Part shown: positions 1 to 8,802 of the stretch, piece by piece
Layout: each line of letters opens with the position of its first letter
Position numbering within the stretch: the stretch's first letter is position 1
Assembly (NCBI RefSeq): GCF_018343665.1
Contig: NZ_JAGYPM010000002.1
Coordinates: forward strand, 826,644-890,643
DNA length: 64,000 nucleotides
DNA from: Cytobacillus citreus
GTDB lineage: Bacteria; Bacillota; Bacilli; Bacillales; Cytobacillaceae
Reading direction: 5' to 3'
Program-made: the position numbers and the translations under genes
Notes under the pieces: model-generated
Seen by the model: only the letters and a program-made list of their open reading frames with translations
The model's database searches: none
Told to the model about the DNA's origin: nothing

Positions 1-136
1 TTGGCTGTAGAAGTCTTGAGCAAACGCTTTGTAGTGTCTGTATGTTGTACCCTATTTGTATATTAAAGTAGGGGAGAGTATAGAAGAAACAAGCTAGTCG
101 CTCAAGAACCCCATTGCTTTAGCTATGGGAGTTTCA
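1..136 (+). mobile_element. Right end of an IS200/IS605-like (TnpB-type) element
   Basis: The stretch ends with a stem-loop at 110-129 in which CCCAT pairs with ATGGG and GCT with AGC around a TT loop, preceded by CTCAAGAACC and followed by GGAGTTTCA. This layout matches the subterminal hairpin at the right end of IS200/IS605-family elements and of TnpB guide RNAs. A short open frame up to about position 66 could be the C-terminal tail of a TnpB-like protein, but I do not recognise its residues. The element lies directly against a truncated MATE transporter gene, so it probably interrupted it. The rest of the element is outside the window. Confidence 0.45.
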
Positions 137-450
137 GAAGCAAGGATACGATTGATATTGCCCAAAGCTTATTAAAGATTACGCTTTGGAGCTACTTAAT
201 TATTGGGCATTCGTATATCCTAACATCTACTATGCGTGCAAGCGGGACAGTCCTATGGCCAACTGTGTTAAGCATTATACCAATTTGGCTTGTTGAAGTA
301 CCTGTGGCATACTTGCTTTCAACCTACACTACACTTGGAATAAAAGGGATATGGATCGGCTATCCTGCTGCATTCATCGTAACCCTTGCTTTACAATACT
401 CGTATTATCGATGGTCATGGAAGAAGAAGCGGATTGTAAGTCTTATTTAA
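136..450 (+). pseudogene. MATE-family efflux transporter, C-terminal remnant
   Basis: The translation is the last third of a multidrug and toxin extrusion (MATE) antiporter: a membrane segment, then the MRASGTV turn, a second hydrophobic segment, a GIKGIWIGYP turn and a last helix ending in basic residues. These features are typical of the C-terminal helices of MATE proteins, which export cationic drugs in exchange for Na+ or H+. A complete protein has about 450 residues; here only about 100 codons remain. The frame is open upstream of the ATG at 232, back to the transposon end near 136, so the missing part lies to the left or was replaced by the element. Not functional as it stands. Confidence 0.7.
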
Positions 451-564
451 TAATAAGGTTGTGTTAAAGCTCAGTGTTGATAATGCAAATTTGTTGTGAT
501 CGGATCGGAAAGCAAGTGCCTGCAGCGGAAATCAACCAGGAAGTTTAACATATTCAATAATAAA

Positions 565-612
565 AAAATCCTCCCTTTACTTTGAGAGATTTGAAGAGGG
601 AGGGTTTTTTAT
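565..612. terminator. Bidirectional rho-independent terminator
   Basis: TCCTCCCT at 569-576 pairs with AGGGAGGG at 597-604. The stem is followed by a T run on the plus strand and preceded by an A run, so it can terminate both the MATE remnant and the convergent MFS gene. Confidence 0.8.
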
Positions 613-1788
613 TTATTGGGGTAGCACCACTTGGTTACTAGAGTTGAAAAATTTTAATTTTATGATGATCAATAAAAATGAAAGCAGTGTAAATATGAAT
701 CCGCTCCAGATAAGCTGGTGAATGCCTAATTGGGAAATGAACCAGCCGCCAATAGAGGTTCCTAAAGTAATTCCAAGGTTAGAGAATGAAACGAATAAGC
801 TATTACCAAATTCAGGAGCTTCGTTCGCTTCACTGATTAACCATGCTTGACCGACGATTAGACCTCCGGAATGTACGATTCCCCAAATGAATACCATAAA
901 AATCATCGGGATCAGATAAGGGCCTACATAATAAACCAATACATAAACGACAGAATATAAAATCGGGAACCATATGACGGTATGTACGATACTTTTTTGC
1001 AGAAGCGTTCCAAATATATGATTCCCTACAATCATAATGACACCAAATATAAATAGCATGATACTGATGAGAGCGCCATTCATGTTCGTTACTTTTGCAA
1101 GGTACTCAGCGAAGTAACTATATACCGAAAACATGGCTGCAAAAAGAAATGTAACGGTTGCGATATTTAACCATAATGTTGGTTTACGCAATATACGAAC
1201 TTGCTTGCCGAAAGACATTTTTTCTTCGACGGGCATAGAAGGGAGCAAAATCAATATTCCAATAAAGGCAAGAGCATTTACAACCGCTCCAAATAGGAAT
1301 GCAACTTCTAATGAAAACTGTTCTGCAAGGTAAGAAGTCAGTGGTACACCTAAGGCAAATCCAACAGTAATTCCCGTAAAAACTTTTGTAACTGCTTGGC
1401 CGCTTTTCTCTGGGGGGACAAGTTTCGCAGCGGTTACAAGAGCGATTGAAAAGAAGAGTGGGTGAAGTGCTGCTGGTAGAATACGGAAAATGAGCATAAC
1501 ATCAAATTGTGTTGTATAAGCGTAAACTATATTAGAGATTACAAAGATAGAGATGGATGTTAATAAAACTATTTTACGATTTATCCCCGATACGAGCAGG
1601 ATTAAAAATGGTCCGGAAATTGCAACAGTGAGAGCAAATATACTCACTAATAATCCGGCTTGAGCAGTTGAAATTCCAAATTTTTGAGTGATTTGGGGTA
1701 ATACACCAACAATGCTCATCTCAGTTGTAATAATTCCAAATACACCTACTGCTAGCATAATAATAAGTAGAGGGCTTACTTTTTTCAT
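613..1788 (-). CDS. MFS drug/sugar efflux transporter (DHA1-like)
   Basis: A 391-residue protein with about 12 hydrophobic segments, the usual size of a major facilitator superfamily permease. The N-terminus has the DHA1-type pattern of a TTEM..VGVLPQI helix, followed by IFALTVAISGPFLILL and the cytoplasmic loop SGINRK that replaces the usual GxLaDrxGrr motif. It probably exports a small molecule by proton antiport. Its start is supported by a GGAG box about nine bases upstream. An ArsR-type regulator lies upstream on the same strand, separated by a 333-bp gap that carries a repeat element, so the two could be functionally linked. The substrate cannot be told. Confidence 0.8.
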   Translation of the reverse strand: MKKVSPLLIIMLAVGVFGIITTEMSIVGVLPQITQKFGISTAQAGLLVSIFALTVAISGPFLILLVSGINRKIVLLTSISIFVISNIVYAYTTQFDVMLIFRILPAALHPLFFSIALVTAAKLVPPEKSGQAVTKVFTGITVGFALGVPLTSYLAEQFSLEVAFLFGAVVNALAFIGILILLPSMPVEEKMSFGKQVRILRKPTLWLNIATVTFLFAAMFSVYSYFAEYLAKVTNMNGALISIMLFIFGVIMIVGNHIFGTLLQKSIVHTVIWFPILYSVVYVLVYYVGPYLIPMIFMVFIWGIVHSGGLIVGQAWLISEANEAPEFGNSLFVSFSNLGITLGTSIGGWFISQLGIHQLIWSGFIFTLLSFLLIIIKLKFFNSSNQVVLPQ

Positions 1789-2001
1789 TTGTAAAAGTCT
1801 CCATTTCTATATTGATTTTGAAAGTGATAGGTTCTAATTCATTAACGTAAAAAATAGTTGCGTATTGCTTTGAGGAGAGCTCGTTAAAAATGTCATCATC
1901 ATTTTGTTTATGTACAGATAATTAAAATATACAATAACAGATATCTATATAAATAGATATGAAATTCCGAAAAAAATCCTCCTTTCCATTTGTCTTGCAT
2001 G

Positions 2002-2125
2002 AACGGGCAGTCAGTTCCACGTAAAAAATGGTGCGGTGGAGAGCAGACTGCCTGTAAAAGCAGAATTCGTGAAAGTAAATAATCAGGGGAGGTGAAAAAA
2101 ACCGCTAATTCAAGTTTCACTTTAT
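2002..2125. repeat. Copy 1 of the AACGGGCAGT / GTTTCACTTTAT element
   Basis: The segment begins with AACGGGCAGT (2002-2011) and ends with GTTTCACTTTAT (2114-2125). The same two end sequences bound two further segments near 61.7-61.9 kb. Inside, GGCAGTC (2007-2013) can pair with GACTGCC (2046-2052). The right end runs over the stop codon of the arsR-like gene. It fills most of the 333-bp gap between that gene and the MFS gene, where no other gene is visible. Confidence 0.55.
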
Positions 2126-2433
2126 AATTTGTTTTGGACGTAATCGGAAAATTCTTGTATTATTTTTTCATTTCGACGATAATACGTCCATTTCCCAATT
2201 CGTTCGGATTCTAATAATCCGGCTTTTTTCATCGTTAATAAATAACTAGAAATAACTGATTGAGCTAATCCAGTTTTGAGCTGGATATCTCCTACACATA
2301 CGCCAACTTGAAAACTAATGCCTTGTTCTAAATAAGGCTTTTCGTCAAAAAACTCTTCTGGATTCTTTAGCCATAATAAGATTTGACTCCTAGTATCATT
2401 TGATAATGCTTTATAGATTAATGAAGGTTCCAT
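2122..2433 (-). CDS. ArsR-family winged-helix transcriptional regulator
   Basis: The protein (about 103 residues from the ATG at 2433) has the ArsR layout: KALSNDTRSQILLWL helix 1, then the recognition region GLAQSVISSYLLTMKKAGLL, then the wing ERIGKWTYYRRNE. No cluster of metal-binding cysteines is evident apart from one VCVGD cysteine, so it may not be a metal sensor. The frame is open further upstream to a GTG at 2511, but family members start near the MEPSLIYKALSN segment, so I chose 2433; its ribosome binding site is weak. It most likely represses the MFS exporter that follows on the same strand. Confidence 0.75.
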   Translation of the reverse strand: MEPSLIYKALSNDTRSQILLWLKNPEEFFDEKPYLEQGISFQVGVCVGDIQLKTGLAQSVISSYLLTMKKAGLLESERIGKWTYYRRNEKIIQEFSDYVQNKL

Positions 2434-2518
2434 ACCAACAATTATATCTACTTTTATAGATTTGTAAATAGGAGATGTTGAAAATGTAATTTCTATTAGG
2501 GGTTCGTTCACATAGCCG

Positions 2519-2620
2519 TCAAGCTAAGAAAAACAATTACCCCAAAACGATAAATAAGCTTTTTCGTTACAAGAAAGCCAAAAAATTTCGTTCTGGGGGT
2601 GTAATAAAACCCTAGCTTGA
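2519..2620. mobile_element. MITE-like element with IS231-type ends
   Basis: A 102-bp segment is bounded by TCAAGCTAAG (2519-2528) and CTAGCTTGA (2612-2620), with further imperfect pairing inwards (ATTACCCC against GGGGGTGTAAT, AACGA against TCGTT), so it can fold into one long hairpin. The outer bases match the CATCAAGCTAA ends of the IS231-like element at 6560-9485. TAGC occurs on both flanks. It contains no ORF and sits against the truncated acetyltransferase gene. Confidence 0.5.
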
Positions 2621-3089
2621 TAGCGATGGGGATAAACTAAAAACCGGAAAGTTTTGTGCTATTGCATCCAACGTCAAATTTATTATGAATGGTGCAAATC
2701 ATAATACAAATGCTTTTACAACCTATCTCTTTGGTGCATTTGGTGGAGATTGGAAAGTCGGTTTAGAGAATTTAAGTGGTAAATTCAAAGGTAATACAGT
2801 TATAGGTAATGACGTGTGGATAGGCTATAATGCTACAATTATGCCTGGGGTTAATATAGGTGATGGTGCTATAATCGCAACAAATGCTGTTGTGACCAAA
2901 GATGTTCCATCCTTTTCAATTGTAGGAGGGAATCCCGCTAAGTTAATACGTTATAGATTTGAAGAGAAAACGATCGATGTTCTCAATACTTTTAAGTGGT
3001 GGGACTGGGATATAGAAAAAATAACTGAATTAATTCCCGTTTTGACAAGCAATAATACAAATGCTTTAAACGAACTAATAAAGTTATAA
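2616..3089 (+). pseudogene. Vat-like streptogramin/xenobiotic acetyltransferase, 5'-truncated
   Basis: The open frame encodes the C-terminal two thirds of a hexapeptide-repeat (left-handed beta-helix) acetyltransferase of the Vat/XAT type. The family pattern runs [19 protein letters not shown] (translated from about 2643), then [27 protein letters not shown] and [15 protein letters not shown], and a WWDWDIEKI tail. The GANHNT histidine corresponds to the family's catalytic base. Full Vat proteins are about 210 residues; about 155 codons remain, and the first in-frame ATG (2685) lies inside the fold. The 5' end stops exactly where the MITE-like element ends, so truncation came with that element. 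Probably inactive; a functional Vat acetylates group A streptogramins. Confidence 0.7.
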
Positions 3090-3250
3090 AATTACCAAAA
3101 ACCATTATTTTAGGATCTAATTTTTTAAGTATTTCTTCAGGGATTTTCCCACTATTTCTTCCATGATGAGGGGCATTTCCCCCTTTAGATATGATTATCT
3201 AAAGGTTACTGTATTTTTAGGAACAGAATTCAGTAACTTCTACAAATATT

Positions 3251-3299
3251 AACAACTTATCTCTTAAATGCTTAACATTTAAGAGATAAGTTGTTTTTG
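3251..3299. terminator. Strong terminator hairpin
   Basis: Two 20-bp arms (3251-3270 and 3276-3295) starting AACAACTTATC pair perfectly around a 5-base loop and are followed by a T run. It serves the acetyltransferase remnant and the convergent EamA gene. Confidence 0.85.
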
Positions 3300-3318
3300 A
3301 GGTCTGACTAGCATCTGT

Positions 3319-4182
3319 CTAATCACTTTTGAAAGCCTGTTTATTCGACAACAAAAGCGCACAAAGAATTATACAAATTCCTATTAAATGTTGAAATGAT
3401 AATGGTTCGTTTAAAATAAAATAACCTAACAATACACCTACTACAGGAACAATATAATTACTAAATGATGCAAATAAAGCACCCTCCTCTTTAATTAAAA
3501 GATTATATAGCATATAAACAATTCCTGCGTGGAAAATACCTAATGTAATAATCGAAGTTATTTGTAGAATGCTCACATCTACTTGTAAAGGGCGTTCAAA
3601 GATAAAGGCCAATGGTAGTAATAGAATAGTAGCGATCCATAAAACGTTTCGCATATGAATTACTGGTGAACCATCACCTAATTTTTCCATTAAAATTAAT
3701 GATAGTGCAAAGCTAATGGCAGCCAATAGAATGAGCACATTCCCTAATACTGTTCCTGAACCATTCATTGCTTGTGTCGGCCATGATAGAATGACCATCC
3801 CTAAAAAGCCCAATAAAATGCCAACAAATTGAAACTGACTTACTTTCTTTTTAAAGAAAATAACGAAAAGAGCTAAAGTGATGATTGGTACCGTTGCGAT
3901 GAGCATGGATGCAATACTGCTTGATACATACTTTTGACCTTGAGCAATAAGGATAAAGGGTAACACTACTTCAAAAAAAGCAATTGTAACATACAATTTT
4001 ATATGGGTATGGCCAGTCTCCTTTTTTAAAAATAAGCTAATGAAGGATAAACAAATGGCACCGATAAGAGCTTTTAACAATGATAAGGTAATTGCTCCAA
4101 CATCATCCGTTACTAAGGCTACGAAGAAAAATTGGGAGCCCCAAATAAAACTGATTAAAAGCAAGAGGCTATACTTTTTCAT
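3319..4182 (-). CDS. EamA/DMT-family exporter (second of a pair)
   Basis: A 287-residue, 10-helix drug/metabolite transporter built from two EamA repeats (about residues 5-135 and 145-280). The first begins LLLISFIWGSQFFFVAL and the second repeat closes with VPVVGVLLGYFILNEPLS, which is the EamA signature. The family exports amino acids and other metabolites. The ATG overlaps the TAA stop of the upstream EamA gene (TAATG), so the two are translationally coupled and may form a heteromeric or sequentially acting pair. A GGAGG-like site lies inside the upstream gene's 3' end. Confidence 0.85.
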   Translation of the reverse strand: MKKYSLLLLISFIWGSQFFFVALVTDDVGAITLSLLKALIGAICLSFISLFLKKETGHTHIKLYVTIAFFEVVLPFILIAQGQKYVSSSIASMLIATVPIITLALFVIFFKKKVSQFQFVGILLGFLGMVILSWPTQAMNGSGTVLGNVLILLAAISFALSLILMEKLGDGSPVIHMRNVLWIATILLLPLAFIFERPLQVDVSILQITSIITLGIFHAGIVYMLYNLLIKEEGALFASFSNYIVPVVGVLLGYFILNEPLSFQHLIGICIILCALLLSNKQAFKSD

Positions 4183-5090
4183 TATGATTCCCTCCGATAT
4201 CCGAAATAGTTTGTCCCTATGACACCGATAATTATGATTATTCCTCCAATAAAGTGGTAAAAGTGAAAGGCTTCCTGTAAAAAGATTATGCCTGCAAGTA
4301 TTGTGATGAGCGTGGAAAAGTTACTAAAAACACTCATTTTGGAAGCTTCTATTTTAGATAAAGCATAATTTGACAAGTAAGACGTACCGAGTGATGATAA
4401 TATACCTAAATATAAAATTGATATGATAAAATCAACATTCATAAATGGCTTGAAAAATTGATTTAGTGTGCCATTTATTACGTGGTTTCCAATAGCTATT
4501 CCATTAAAAATTAAAAATCCACATACTGTCATAGCACATGTTAATGTCATTAATGGATATTGTTTGGTAAGCTTTCTTGCAAAAACATTATATAGTGATG
4601 CAGCAAGGGCTGAAAGTACAATAAACCCACAACCAATTAGATTTCCTGTATTGGCATTTTCCCCATTCATAAATAGCATATATATGACCCCAATTACCGA
4701 TAAACTAATAAAAACAAGCTGTCCACGTGACACTTTTTCCTTTAAAAACATAATCGCAAGAACTAATGTAAAAATAGGGATTGTTGCTTGAATAATCCCT
4801 GCTTCTGACGAGGAAATTTTAGCAAGCCCAAGCACCTGAAAAGTAAAAAAAGCTATTGGGTATAATAATGCTAATGGTAAAATTTGCAGTACATCATGTT
4901 TTTTTATTATTACTTTATTTTTCGTAACAACTAGTAAAATGATGATGCCAATAAATGCAACGGTAAATCGATGCGCAAGTGTATCTATAGGACTTGTCAC
5001 AGTCAATGTAACTTTGACAAACATAAATGAAAGTCCAATAATGAAAGCATAAATAATCGCTGCCAAATATGCTTTTCTTTTTGCAGTCAT
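4182..5090 (-). CDS. EamA/DMT-family exporter (first of a pair)
   Basis: About 302 residues from the ATG at 5090, which has an AAGGAG box seven to eight bases upstream; the frame is open to 5174, but that extension is polar and has no start signal. Ten predicted helices in two EamA repeats; the second half ends LAGIIFLQEAFHFYHFIGGIIIIIG. It is divergent from a MocR-family regulator. The same arrangement (DMT exporter next to a MocR protein) is seen in ycxC/ycxD of B. subtilis, so I infer that the regulator senses an amino acid or B6 vitamer related ligand and controls export. Confidence 0.8.
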   Translation of the reverse strand: MTAKRKAYLAAIIYAFIIGLSFMFVKVTLTVTSPIDTLAHRFTVAFIGIIILLVVTKNKVIIKKHDVLQILPLALLYPIAFFTFQVLGLAKISSSEAGIIQATIPIFTLVLAIMFLKEKVSRGQLVFISLSVIGVIYMLFMNGENANTGNLIGCGFIVLSALAASLYNVFARKLTKQYPLMTLTCAMTVCGFLIFNGIAIGNHVINGTLNQFFKPFMNVDFIISILYLGILSSLGTSYLSNYALSKIEASKMSVFSNFSTLITILAGIIFLQEAFHFYHFIGGIIIIIGVIGTNYFGYRRES

Positions 5091-5169
5091 ATGGTTAAAC
5101 TCCTTCTCTTTATTCCAGCTGGTAAAGTTATCATAGTAAAAATTACGGATTTGTACGATATAAAAAATA

Positions 5170-5193
5170 CACATCTGTACCGGTATAGATGTG
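5170..5193. promoter_or_regulatory. 24-bp palindrome, probable MocR operator
   Basis: CACATCTGTACC is followed directly by GGTATAGATGTG, a full two-fold symmetric site with one mismatch. It lies between the divergent eamA and mocR genes and ends 13 bases before the mocR start codon at 5207, so bound regulator would block mocR and could also affect eamA. Confidence 0.6.
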
Positions 5194-5206
5194 CAGGAGG
5201 ATGTAT

Positions 5207-6544
5207 ATGCTTAAATACGAGTTAATCTATTCTAAATTAATGAACAAAATACAAACTGGTACCCTACAGGCTGGTGCAAAGCTCCCTTCTATCCGTAATT
5301 TATCTCAAGCATTTTCATGTAATAAAAGCACCGTTATGACAGCTTTGAAAAAACTGGAAGATCAGCATCTTATATATGCCCTACCCAAAAGTGGTTATTA
5401 CGTGGTTGACCATCAACTTCCCTATAAACCACAGGTAAACAATTGTATAGATTTTGCGACATCATCACCTAGTTGGCACGCATTTCCGTATAAAGATTTT
5501 CAGCATTGTATCAATAAAGCTATTGACACATATCAAGCAGACTTATTTCGATACGGTACAGCAAGAGGTTTACCTTCGTTAATTACAGAGGTAAAAAAAT
5601 TGTTAGAAACGTATCAAATATTTACAAATGAAGATAATATTTTTATTACTTCTGGCGTTCAGCAGTCTTTGTTTTTGCTAAGTGTTATGCCATTTCCAAA
5701 TAATCGGACAACCATTCTAGTAGAACAACCTAGCTACCATCTATACATGGATTATTTAAAAACATACCAACTACCAGTAAAGGGCATCAAAAGAACTATG
5801 GAGGGAATTGATCTGGCAGAATTAGAAAGCATTTTTAAAAAATATGACATTAAGTTTTTTTATACAATGCCACGGCTCCAGAATCCTCTGGGCACTTCCT
5901 TTAGTAAAAAAGAGAAGGATGACATCCGTAAGCTTGCCTATAAATATGATGTTTATATCGTTGAAGATGATTATTTAGCGGATTTTGATCAAAATACAAA
6001 GACTGATCCATTATTCACAGATGATACAGAGGAGCATGTGATCTATTTGAAAAGCTTCTCTAAAATTATGTTTCCTGGCTTACGTATTGGACTAGCTATT
6101 TTACCAAATGCATTTATTGATACTTTTCAGCAATATAAAAACACTACTGATATTGATAGCGCTATGATTTCACAGGCTGCGCTGGAACTATATTTGAAAA
6201 GTGGTATGTTTGAGCGTTACAAAAAGAAAGTTAGTGAAATATATACAATGCGTGCTAATACGCTTCAGCAATCGATCAAAACATATTTGTCAAAATATAA
6301 AGCAACTACAGAAATATGTATGCATAGTCATATCGAATTGCCAAGGGAAGTTAATGTTAATAGGCTAATACAGCATTTGGCACAGCAACATATTTATTTG
6401 GCTACAGCTGATCACAATTTCTTGAATGGATTTTACCGTGAACGAATTTTAAAACTAAATGTTTCAAATGTTGATAACCCAAAAATTGAAACGGGGATAA
6501 AAGAAATTGCCCACGCTCTCAATCAACCTAATCATTACTTTTAA
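5207..6544 (+). CDS. MocR-type PLP-dependent regulator (GntR HTH plus aminotransferase fold)
   Basis: The N-terminal 65 residues form a GntR winged helix (LPSIRNLSQAFSCNKSTVMTAL), and the rest is a fold-type-I aminotransferase domain. The PLP site is visible in YIVEDDYLADF and in the Schiff-base lysine of LKSFSKIMFPGLRIG. MocR proteins such as GabR and PdxR bind PLP or PLP-amino-acid adducts and switch promoters. The start at 5207 was chosen because AGGAGG lies six bases upstream; ATGs at 5189 and 5201 lie before or within that box. It is divergent to two EamA exporters and overlaps their shared operator region. About 445 residues, normal for the family. Confidence 0.85.
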   Translation: MLKYELIYSKLMNKIQTGTLQAGAKLPSIRNLSQAFSCNKSTVMTALKKLEDQHLIYALPKSGYYVVDHQLPYKPQVNNCIDFATSSPSWHAFPYKDFQHCINKAIDTYQADLFRYGTARGLPSLITEVKKLLETYQIFTNEDNIFITSGVQQSLFLLSVMPFPNNRTTILVEQPSYHLYMDYLKTYQLPVKGIKRTMEGIDLAELESIFKKYDIKFFYTMPRLQNPLGTSFSKKEKDDIRKLAYKYDVYIVEDDYLADFDQNTKTDPLFTDDTEEHVIYLKSFSKIMFPGLRIGLAILPNAFIDTFQQYKNTTDIDSAMISQAALELYLKSGMFERYKKKVSEIYTMRANTLQQSIKTYLSKYKATTEICMHSHIELPREVNVNRLIQHLAQQHIYLATADHNFLNGFYRERILKLNVSNVDNPKIETGIKEIAHALNQPNHYF

Positions 6545-7585
6545 GCGTACCGCCCCATACCCATCAAGCTAAAGCGAAATTGTATTCATAAAATGAAAAA
6601 AAATGCTATTCTTTTTGTAGAAATATACTGAAAGGATGGCGTTTTTGGTATGAATTTATCGATTTCTGATGAACTAGAATTGTTTTCTAAAGAATTGCAA
6701 CGATATATGTCACCATATGCTTTAGAGCAATTAGCTAGAAAAATGGGATTTGTCCAACGAAGAAGTAAATATCGTGCACAAGATTTAGTGGCTCTATGTG
6801 TTTGGCTAAGTCAAAACATAGCTCATACTTCATTGACACAACTATGTAGTCGATTAGAAGCTAATACAGGTATTTCTATGAGTCCAGAAGGACTCAATCA
6901 ACGCTTTAATTCTCAGGCTGTGCAGTTTTTACAACAACTCTTAGCGTATTTACTTCACCAACAATTTTGTTCTTCTAGCAAGATTCCAACTTTATATACA
7001 AACTATTTTCGTTGTATTCGTGTATTGGATTCTACACATTTTCAGATTCCATGCTGGCGTAAAAATTCAACTAGAGTATGATTTACTAAGTGGTCAGTTT
7101 CTACATGTTTACGTAGGATCAGGAAAGCACAATGATAAAACGTATGGTTCTACTTGTTTAACGTCTCTTCAACCGAACGATGTATGTATACGTGATTTAG
7201 GATACTTCGACTTAAAAGACTTCCATACTATAGAAGAATGTAATGCTTATTTTATTTCAAGATTAAAGCTCAATACATGTATATATAAAAAGAATAATGA
7301 GCCTGAATACTTTCAAAATGGAACAATAAAAAAGCGCTCTGAGTACATCCAATTAGATATGGAGCAATTCATTGACCAATTACAGTCCGGTGAAACATAT
7401 GAAATTCCTGAGATTTATATTGGAATGTATCAAAAGCTTCCGGCAAGACTAATTCTGTATAAATTAACTGAAACGCAAATGAAACGTAGACAAAAGGATT
7501 TAGCATCTAAAGAACATAAGAAGCAAATTATGATACTATGTCAAGAAAATAGACACAGATTTTCTACCGCGCTATCGCTTGGTGG

Positions 7586-7636
7586 CCTGCACAAAAAAGT
7601 TTAAAAGAAAACCATTTTTAAACTTTTTTGTGCAGG
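7586..7636. terminator. Long perfect hairpin downstream of orfB
   Basis: CCTGCACAAAAAAG with the following TTTAAAA pairs with the reverse copy ending TTTTTTGTGCAGG, around an 8-9-base loop. It lies just past the orfB stop, within the element, and can terminate transcription from either direction, protecting the element from read-through. An equivalent hairpin sits at the same place in the second IS3-family copy. Confidence 0.7.
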
Positions 7637-7642
7637 AAAATT

Positions 7643-8470
7643 TTATGCCACTGTTTGAACATACATTTTCTCAAATTCATTAGGTGTGTGATAGTCAAGA
7701 GTTGAATGAATTCGCTTTGAATTATAGAAGAATTCGATATATTCAAAGATCGATTTTCTGGCTTCATTTCTTGTTCTGTATCTAGTTTGATAAACGAGTT
7801 CACGTTTAAGAATACCGTGAAAGGACTCGATACAAGCGTTGTCGTAACAGTTTCCTTTGCGGCTCATGCTGCCAATCATCTGATATTGTTTTAATAGTTT
7901 CTGATATTCAGTTGATGCATACTGGACGCCACGATCGGAGTGATGAATAAGCCCATTACCAGGCTTCTGGCGATGGTACGCCATTTTTAAAGCATTCATC
8001 ACTAGCTCCTTTGTCATCGTTTTATCCATAGACCATCCGACAATTTTGCGGGAATACAAATCCATGACACTTGCCAAATAAAGCCACCCCTCATTTGTCG
8101 GGATGTACGTAATATCTGTAACCCACGACTGGTTGGGCTTGTCCGCCTTAAATTGTCTATTTAACACATTTTCACTTATTGGATGATGGTGCTTGGAATT
8201 GGTCGTAGCTTTATATTTTTTGGTTGTGCAAGATTTCCAATTATTCTTTGTCATGATGCGTGAAACTGTACGCTGGCTTACTTTTATTCCTCGCTTGTTT
8301 AGCATTTTTGTAATTTTTATGCTTCCATAGCGTTGCTTGAATTCAATGTGAGTTTTCAAGACCTGTTGAGACAGTTCCTCATGCTTTTTCTGTCGGCTAC
8401 TCTTTGGTCGTTTTATCCATTTGAAATAGCCGCTTTTAGAAACTCCCAGGACTTTGCACATCTTCTCCAC
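7643..8470 (-). CDS. IS3-family transposase OrfB (rve integrase core)
   Basis: 275 residues with the retroviral-integrase DDE core: first Asp in WVTDITYIPTNEGWLYL, second in HHSDRGVQYAS, Glu in YDNACIESFHGILKREL. An HTH_21-like region (HIEFKQRYGSIKITKMLNKRG) precedes it. It lies in the -1 frame relative to orfA, and the orfA 3' end contains TTTTAAAAAAGG, an A6G slippery run of the type used in IS3 elements to make the OrfAB fusion. All catalytic residues are present, so the element could still be active. Confidence 0.9.
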   Translation of the reverse strand: MEKMCKVLGVSKSGYFKWIKRPKSSRQKKHEELSQQVLKTHIEFKQRYGSIKITKMLNKRGIKVSQRTVSRIMTKNNWKSCTTKKYKATTNSKHHHPISENVLNRQFKADKPNQSWVTDITYIPTNEGWLYLASVMDLYSRKIVGWSMDKTMTKELVMNALKMAYHRQKPGNGLIHHSDRGVQYASTEYQKLLKQYQMIGSMSRKGNCYDNACIESFHGILKRELVYQTRYRTRNEARKSIFEYIEFFYNSKRIHSTLDYHTPNEFEKMYVQTVA

Positions 8471-8508
8471 TCGGTATTGGGAGTGATGATGATGAATAAA
8501 ATCATACT

Positions 8509-8802
8509 TTACCGAGGGCTTTTCGCGAAGTAGTGCATCGCCTTTTTTAAAATTTCGTTTTCCTCCTCCAGATCACGCAATTGTTTTTGTAATGCTTTTA
8601 GTTCGGCTTCTGGAGATGAAAATGTTTGTACAGCCTTTACCTCGGGCTGTTCACCATATTTCTTGACCCATCCATGTAAAGTATTTGTATTGATTCCAGT
8701 TTCTCTCGCCACTTGTGCGACTGGTTTATTGTTCTCAAGAATATACTTCACTGTTTCTTTTTTGAATGTTTCATCATAACGTTTACCAGTACCTTTGGTC
8801 AT
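8509..8802 (-). CDS. IS3-family OrfA (HTH protein)
   Basis: 97 residues: an HTH_Tnp_1 domain (RYDETFKKETVKYILENNKP, VAQVARETGINTNTLHGWVKKYG) and a C-terminal leucine-zipper-like coiled coil (ELKALQKQLRDLEEENEILKKAM). It binds the element ends and supplies the N-terminus of the OrfAB transposase through -1 frameshifting at the A-rich run near its 3' end. Confidence 0.9.
   Translation of the reverse strand: MTKGTGKRYDETFKKETVKYILENNKPVAQVARETGINTNTLHGWVKKYGEQPEVKAVQTFSSPEAELKALQKQLRDLEEENEILKKAMHYFAKSPR

Noticed and set aside
1908..2120. 70-residue minus-strand ORF downstream of arsR
   Set aside because: It lies largely in the repeat element, has no convincing start signal and no family-like sequence.
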